Shown here one piece after another: positions 58,223 through 64,000 of a DNA stretch of 64,000 bases. The position numbers and the translations under genes are program-made. The stretch is from Asterochloris sp. CNOR1 (lineage: Eukaryota; Chlorophyta; Trebouxiophyceae; Trebouxiales; Trebouxiaceae). Numbering within the stretch: the stretch's first letter is position 1; every line of letters begins with the position of its first letter. The DNA lies in assembly GCA_963969365.1 (NCBI GenBank), contig OZ017749.1, positions 1,488,001-1,552,000 of the forward strand. Reading direction: 5' to 3'. The notes below the pieces were generated by a model that did not search any database, was not told where the DNA came from, and saw only the letters and a list, made by a program, of their open reading frames with translations.

Positions 58223-61200
58223 ATGAACCTACTGCCAGCTTCCTGGAACTCATCCAGCAGTAGCAATCAGCCCCAGCAGCAGAAGGCACCCTCCGTCAGC
58301 CAGGGACCAGCCAGCAGGGGAGATGATCGACAGAAGCTTGTGGACCTGCACCAGCTTGCTAAGGTCCAGACCTCCAGATAGATGGCCAGAGCTGTCTGTG
58401 CACACAGGAAGAGCGGGGCTGGCTTGTGGACCGGCTACTGCCCTGCCTGTTCTTAGCAAACTGCTTCTGGGCGCTGGGCACACTTGTGCTCTGTCCTCAG
58501 CTGCTGCTCTCAGCTGCAAAGGCACAGCCAGCACATGACCTGCTCATTGTCCACCCTCGTTGTGCCAAACATGTGGTTTAACAATGTATCAGTGCTGCGG
58601 TCTGCTGTGCAGAAGCCTATGATGGGCTCCTCATGATGCTTTGACATACATATGCCAACCAGCAGTGTGCCTCTGACCCTATAGATGTGGTTCATGCTCT
58701 GCAGGATGCTCTGGCCAGAGCCTACCAGCAGCACATGTCAGGGCAGCCTGGCGCCCTGCAATCTTACAAGATAGCTTTGGAGGCCATTGATACAGGGCTG
58801 CAGCTGAACGTGCCTGATGCCTGGCTGGAGGTCACCAGGAGCCACAAGCTGAGGAGCGACTTGCTGAAGTGGAGGCAAGACGCAGCCAACAGGTGGGCCC
58901 CTGGGTGTGGGGAAGAAGACAGGCTGCTGACTGGCGCAGCTTCTGGCCAAGCTGGCATTCACTGCGACTCGAGGCTGCCCAATGACTGGTGTAGCCCGCA
59001 GCTGCCCAGCGTTGTAAGCACTCCTCAGTGGTCTGTGATGATTGCACTGTACTGCCTGACAGCTCACATCCACTTAACCTGTCCAGCGCCTGAGCCTGAA
59101 AGCAAACACTCTGTGGGACTTGGCTGCTGTGCGGTGCTGGCATGTTCACGACCACTGTTGCTTCTGTCCAGGACACGGCTGCTGGAGTCTGGCACTGCCA
59201 CTGTCTCCCTGTCCCCTCGTGGGTCCCAGATGCCTGGCAGTGGGGCCAGCGCTTACAGGCAAGCAATACACATGCGCCCCAAGGCTGCACCAACATTATC
59301 ATAGATGGTGCAACAAAGACGCTTGTCCTGCTGCTGGCCCAGCTGCATGTCCACATTCCCTGCATAAGGGCCATTCCCTGTCTCACAAAGCTGCATAGGT
59401 GCTGCAAGTCAGGCATGGCAATGCCTCCTCACTCCCCACAGCATATAGCTTGTTGGGACCAGCTGGAGGGCAGGCGGTCAGAGGCTGCAGCCCCAGACCT
59501 GCTGGTCTGTGTCCTGCCTGACTGCACCCTTGAAACAAGCTGCTGACAAAAGGTTTGTGCTGAGAAAGCCTGGTTGGATATGCCCTGCCTGTGATGGGCG
59601 CTGAACATCCCTGGAGCCCTGTCGAGGTGTCATGGTAGCATTGCCACTATTGACTGGCGCCCAGGATGAGGAAGCCCTTCTGATCCTGCCCTGCAGGCGC
59701 ACACTGACCACCCATTCCATCCTCCCCAAGTTGATGGGGCTGCGGGTGCTGAGTGGCGCCTGGGACAAGGAAGCCCTTAGGAGCCTACCCTGCAGCTGCA
59801 CACTGACCAACCCCTGGTTCAGGCAACAAAGCATGGCAGCATTGCTGCTTCTGACTGGCCGCCGCTGGTGTGTCAACCTGGCCAAGGATGGCTGACCCTG
59901 CAGGCGCATGACGCATACCTTCGGAGTCCCTGCAAGCCCCTCATGCCAGCATGGCCTTCGCTGGCAGGCATGTCTGAGGCAGCCTTGCTGCCCTGCAGGC
60001 GCGGTGTGACCACACCCCTGGCCCGCCAAGGCCAGGGCGCACTACAGCAGCAGGCAGCAGAGGGACGACAACGGCCTGGCACAGCTTCGCCGGCAGCTGG
60101 CTCCTCCAGGTAAGATTGCACACAGCAAGCAGCCTTGCTCAATGGGGTCTGTGGCCCCCGCAACAGTCTGTTGCAGCAATATGCTCCAAAGACCTGTCTG
60201 CCACAGGATGGCAATGAGACCCTGTAAGACAGGGAAGTCCGCTGTTGAGCTGGGTGGTGCCAGCCACCTCATCACGTGGCTGCTACCTAGCACTGTCGTG
60301 CAGGCCACGCTCATCCCTGCCACAGCAAATACTTAGTCCTGCAATGAGCGGTGCTTAGGGCACTGGGACCAACTGAGTTGTAATTGATGTTCTGTCATGC
60401 CTCAACTGAGGTGAACACCAGCTCCACAGGCGATATTGAAAGTCATAGGCTCATGGGAAAGTTGGCCTGACCAGCCTTGCACCTGCTCTGCCTGCAGGCT
60501 TCAACATGACGGGCAATCATTCCTTTCGTCACAGAGCACACACCACGGCAAAACCTGCGTCTGGCCTGCCTGCAGGAAGGATGCTATGCTAAGAAGAGGG
60601 CAATCTCTGTTGCCAACGCGCACAAGGGACTTGTGCAGCCTGTAAGCTGGCTTTGTGTCCCCCCCAAGCTGTTGCACAGAGCTCATTCCGGCAGTGTCCA
60701 GAAGCAAACTGTGACCGACTTAGCTATGCACTGCCTGCAGGGAAGATACCAAATTGAGGGAGGTCATCCTGGCAGAGGTACTGGACACGCGACCGGCAGA
60801 CACCTGGCAGGACATTGCAGGGTTGCAGGGGGCCAAGCAGGCAAGCAAACATGCACACACTGAACTGTTCAGGATAGGGGGCAGCGACCCGCCAACCGAG
60901 CCAGCAAGTCTGCCAAAGGGTCGTAGGCTGTGGGCATTCTAGTGTACTGTGACTGCATCACCCTGGTGGCCCTTCTGACCTGGCAGCCGTACACTGCAAT
61001 GCACACAGCTGCATCTCACGTACGTGTGAGCCTTGTCCAATTGCTGGCCGTATAGGAGCGGGTTCTGGCGCAACGGCCCCCTCCCTGACCAACTTCTCCC
61101 AACTTGCAGGCTAGGCAGACAGGCCGTGCACAGTCTTCTACAGCTGCCTGCAGGCAGATTGGCCTCTGGACAGACAGCTGTCTGCATGCAGGCCCTGCAA

Positions 61201-63967
61201 GAGATGGTCATTCTGCCCGCATCGCGGCCAGACCTCTTTCGCGGCCTCAGGTCGCCCGCGCGGGGACTGCTGCTGTATGGTCCTCCTGGAAACGGCAAGA
61301 CTATGCTGGCCAAGGTAAATTTGGTCGTGAGAGTGCTGCAAGGCAAACAGCATACCTGCAGGCTTTTTCAGGGCCCGCCCCAAGACGTGGCGGAGGTGTA
61401 CAGGATCTGCCTCTCACTTCTTGGAGAGCCTGCACAGTAATCTAATGTTTGCTCTCACTCTCTGCAAGCTGATGCATGTGGTACAGGGCAGAAAGGCTGG
61501 ATGCCTGCAGGGCATGGACGCCATGAATGGCCTACCTAATGTAAGATTGTCCTCAGACATAACAGCAGCTAAGCAGGCCCTGACCTCTTTGCTTTTGCCA
61601 AGCAAGCAGGCACCAAATTGTGGCTGCTCCCATGCAGGTCCTCATACAGCCAGCAGTACAGACCCCACCTCAAGCAAGGGAGCTCATTTGAAAGTTCCAA
61701 TGAGTGGCGCTGCCCTGCAGGCCCTGGCCCATGAGGCGTGTGCAACCTTCTTCAACATCTCAGCTGCCACGCTCACCTCCAAATGGCATGGGGAGGCCGA
61801 GAAGTTAGTGCGCATGCTGTTCAGGGTGGCTGCCGAGAACCAGCCCTCCATCATCTTCATAGGTGAGGGGTGCTGCACCTTGGCCCTGCAGTGCTGCCCA
61901 TCTTTGATCTGGTGCGGACTCAATTTCCAGCAGGTTCTGGAGATTCATCTCGGTGAAATCCCTGGCACGAGACACAATTTGCTGCTCATCTGCTCAGGGC
62001 AACCTCTGAGAGCCAGCCCTGCATCCTCGTCATGGGTCCGGCTCTAATGCACCCGCATCAGCACACTGCTGTTTTTCATTTAGGGCTTGGTGCAGTTCTG
62101 GGCATCCTGCATGCGCACAACCCCCACCAGGCAGCATTGATTGCTCACATCCAGCACACCTGCTTGGGCAGTGGCAGGATGGCTGAGTTGCTGCATTCTG
62201 CGTGTTGAGGGCTGATGCCAGCTTGGGCTACATGCATCCCTGCTGTATACTTTGCTGCCAATGTCACGGCCTGCTGCCACCAGTGCTGCTGCTGCTCTTG
62301 TGTGCATGCTGCCCCTGCTGCCCCTGCAGATGAGATCGACAGCATCTTATCTGAGCGCTCTGCTTGCGAACACGAAGCCAGCCGCCGTCTCAAGACAGAG
62401 TTTCTGCTCCAATTTGACGGTGTGGCCACCAGCAGCAACAGCATTGTGGTCATTGGGGCCACCAACAGACCTCAAGAGCTGGACGATGCCATCAGGCAAG
62501 CCCCTGTCTACAAGTGCAAATATTCATGGGGTTCTGCTGGGTTGCTGTATGGACTTTGGGGGGAGCCAGGGGCCGGGGGACAAGCAACTCACAGCAAGCC
62601 CTAATCAGGTTGGGACCGCAGAGGTCGCTCGCTGAGTCTGTGTCTGGCAACTGCTCAAGCCAAAGCAGCGCTGCTGTGATATTGCTGAAGCCAAAGCATT
62701 TCTGCTGATGATGACTGGCATGAGGTCCTCCTGATGGACCTAAGGGCTGCACAGCACTATTGAGCGGGTTTGGCTGATGTTAGCAGCTCCACCCAGGTGT
62801 GAATCCCTGTGTCGCTGGATGTACTTAAATGCCTGTCAACCCACTTCTGATTGCCAGTTCAGCACTACAATATATGGTGAGGTGACTGCATCTTGTCAGA
62901 CTGTCAGCTTTAATCGCCCTCTTGACCTGGCCTGCTTCAGTTCCTTCTGTTGGAAGCACTTTATGTTGGGGCCAGCAGCTGCCATAGTGCTCTTATTGCT
63001 GCTTGCAGGCTGTGCCTGCTGAAGCACATCTACCGGACCAGTTTGAGGCCAGACCTTGCTCTGCTGACACAACTGCTTGCAAGCGGCGCCTGCTGGCAGC
63101 ACGCTACATAGAGCTGCCTGACTTTGCTGCTCAGCAGGGCCTGCTTGGCGATGTTTGTTCACCAGAGCCTGCTCAGCACATGGCCCACAACTGCACTGGA
63201 GCAACTCAGATGGTGGCATTGCTGCCTGCAGATGTATGGTGAAGCGCATCTACTCCTCTGCTAAAAACAGCTGAGCCTGCCCAGCAGAGCCTGTTCAGTC
63301 CACTGCAACACATATAGGCCTCTGCACTCCAACCTGCCATCACTGTTGTCTGCAGGCGACGCCTAGTAAAACGCATCTACATTCCTCTGCCCGACAAGGC
63401 TGCCCGCCAGTGCCTGCTCGCAAACATACTGGAGGGGCAGGCCTGCTGCCTGACAGGCCAACAGCTGCAGCAGCTGGTTCAAATGACTGAGGGCTACTCT
63501 GGCAGTGACATCAGCGCACTCTGTCGGGAGGCGGCAATGATCCCCATCAGGTGTGCTGAGGGAGTCCAACTGCTCTGGTGTGGTAAATAGTAGTATGCTA
63601 GGTGTATGTGGACTCAGAGCTGCTGGCTGTCTCTGTAGAGGCTCCAAACCTGCAGGACACTACGGGGCTGTGCTGTCTGTCACACAGCTGGCTGCAGTAC
63701 AAGTGCTATGTAAGGCTCTTGCAGGCACTGAGCTGGATCTGGCTGATGCTTGACCAGCCTGCTTTTCTGTCCCGCGGCTCATGTGTGACATGGGTTTTGC
63801 ACTGCAGGGAGCTTGGTCCTGCAGTCGCCACAGTCTCAGCTGAAAGAATTCGCCCAATACAGGCAAGCGATTTCCAGGCTGCCCTGCTGGCCATCAAGCC
63901 CAGTGTGAACCAAAGCCAGCTGGCTTTGTTTGAGCAGTGGACAGAGGCTTTTGGGACCGCGTCGTGA
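58223..63967 (+). CDS. SPAST: Spastin, microtubule-severing AAA ATPase with MIT domain
   Basis: Meiotic-clade AAA ATPase that severs microtubules. Ten in-phase exons give 470 aa: 58223-58363, 58705-58892, 59172-59258, 59999-60109, 60741-60840, 61192-61314, 61721-61862, 62330-62495, 63356-63550, 63808-63967. The start is ATG 58223, with a Ser/Gln-rich leader ([16 protein letters not shown]). The MIT domain is exon 2 ([19 protein letters not shown]). A linker follows, then the AAA core: [20 protein letters not shown], Walker [29 protein letters not shown], Walker B IIFIDEID (split by an intron), [47 protein letters not shown] and a C-terminal helix ([10 protein letters not shown]). The order and wording fit spastin rather than katanin or VPS4. 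Three of nine introns have GC donors (59259, 60841, 62496). Confidence 0.95.
59640..59930 (+). repeat. Three decoy copies of the spastin exon-4 acceptor edge
   Basis: The real exon starts at 59999 (CCCTGCAG|GCGCGGTGTGACCACACC). CCCTGCAG followed by GCGCACACTGACCACCC, CTGCACACTGACCAACC and GCGCATGACGCATACC occurs at 59697, 59796 and 59904. Spacings are 99, 108 and 95 bp. The sequence between copies is also repeated (GACTGGCGCCCAGGATGAGG against GAGTGGCGCCTGGGACAAGG). Confidence 0.85.
63000..63300 (+). repeat. Three decoy copies of the spastin exon-9 acceptor edge
   Basis: Exon 9 starts at 63356 with GCGACGCCTAGTAAAACGCA and continues TCTACATTCCTCTGCCCGAC. Upstream copies: 63009 (TGTGCCTGCTGAAGCACATC), about 63082 (CGGCGCCTGCTGGCAGCACG, with the acceptor changed to GCAAG) and 63232 (ATGTATGGTGAAGCGCATCT). 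Copies at 63082 and 63232 also keep the later GCCTGCT segment of the exon. Confidence 0.85.
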
Positions 63968-64000
63968 CGCAATGTCAGTGTTGTCACCACTGTGCTTGTG

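Noticed and set aside
5328-63300. CRISPR array
   Set aside because: The repeats are contiguous or decayed exon-edge copies without unique equal-length spacers, in a eukaryotic intron-rich genome.
1-64000. tRNA, rRNA or snRNA genes
   Set aside because: I looked for cloverleaf and conserved rRNA motifs while reading and saw none, although a proper covariance search was not possible.

Overview
The window is nuclear DNA of a green alga (Chlorophyta, probably a core chlorophyte; Trebouxiophyceae is my best guess). It encodes a PSI-type light-harvesting protein, a plant-type ABA4 neoxanthin-synthesis protein, an organellar PNPase and a ciliary DM10 protein. Genes are split by many introns, mostly ending in TGCAG, and non-coding DNA is rich in CTG/CAG. 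There are no operons. I built phase-consistent exon models by hand for nine genes (92 introns).

Layout: 1-6013 (-), OBL1-type triacylglycerol lipase, running off the left edge. 6241-16876 (-), organellar PNPase, 18 exons, 926 aa. 17594-19713 (+), multi-pass membrane protein, possibly YrhK-like. 20109-22591 (-), LHCA-type chlorophyll a/b-binding protein, 10 exons, 254 aa. 22774-23732 (+), ABA4, 4 exons, 241 aa, with its ATG only 182 bp from that of LHCA. 23902-30761 (+), RIB72/EFHC1-like ciliary protein with three DM10 domains, 17 exons, 612 aa. 31205-32121 (-), one-exon treble-clef zinc-finger repeat protein. 33608-39170 (-), VWA-domain protein with a Gln/Gly-rich N-terminus, 560 aa. 39429-44803 (-), splicing factor PRP18 with an unusual C-terminal extension, 486 aa. 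45228-50652 (+), endo-beta-N-acetylglucosaminidase (GH85), 762 aa. 52011-55850 (+), GT61 glycosyltransferase, 421 aa. 58223-63967 (+), spastin with MIT and AAA domains, 470 aa. The stretch 55851-58222 may hold one more gene that I cannot assign.

The most striking signal is in the introns. At least 13 introns in seven genes carry one to four decayed tandem copies of the adjacent exon edge, including the splice site itself, at spacings of about 70-250 bp (often near 100). The in-frame real copy lies at one end of each array. Separately, 10 of 92 modelled introns (about 11%) use a GC donor, nearly always RAG|GCAAGY, and one tandem array has copied a GC donor. Functional links between neighbours: LHCA and ABA4 share a very short divergent promoter (antenna protein and antenna xanthophyll), ENGase and GT61 both act on glycans, and RIB72 and spastin both act on microtubules.
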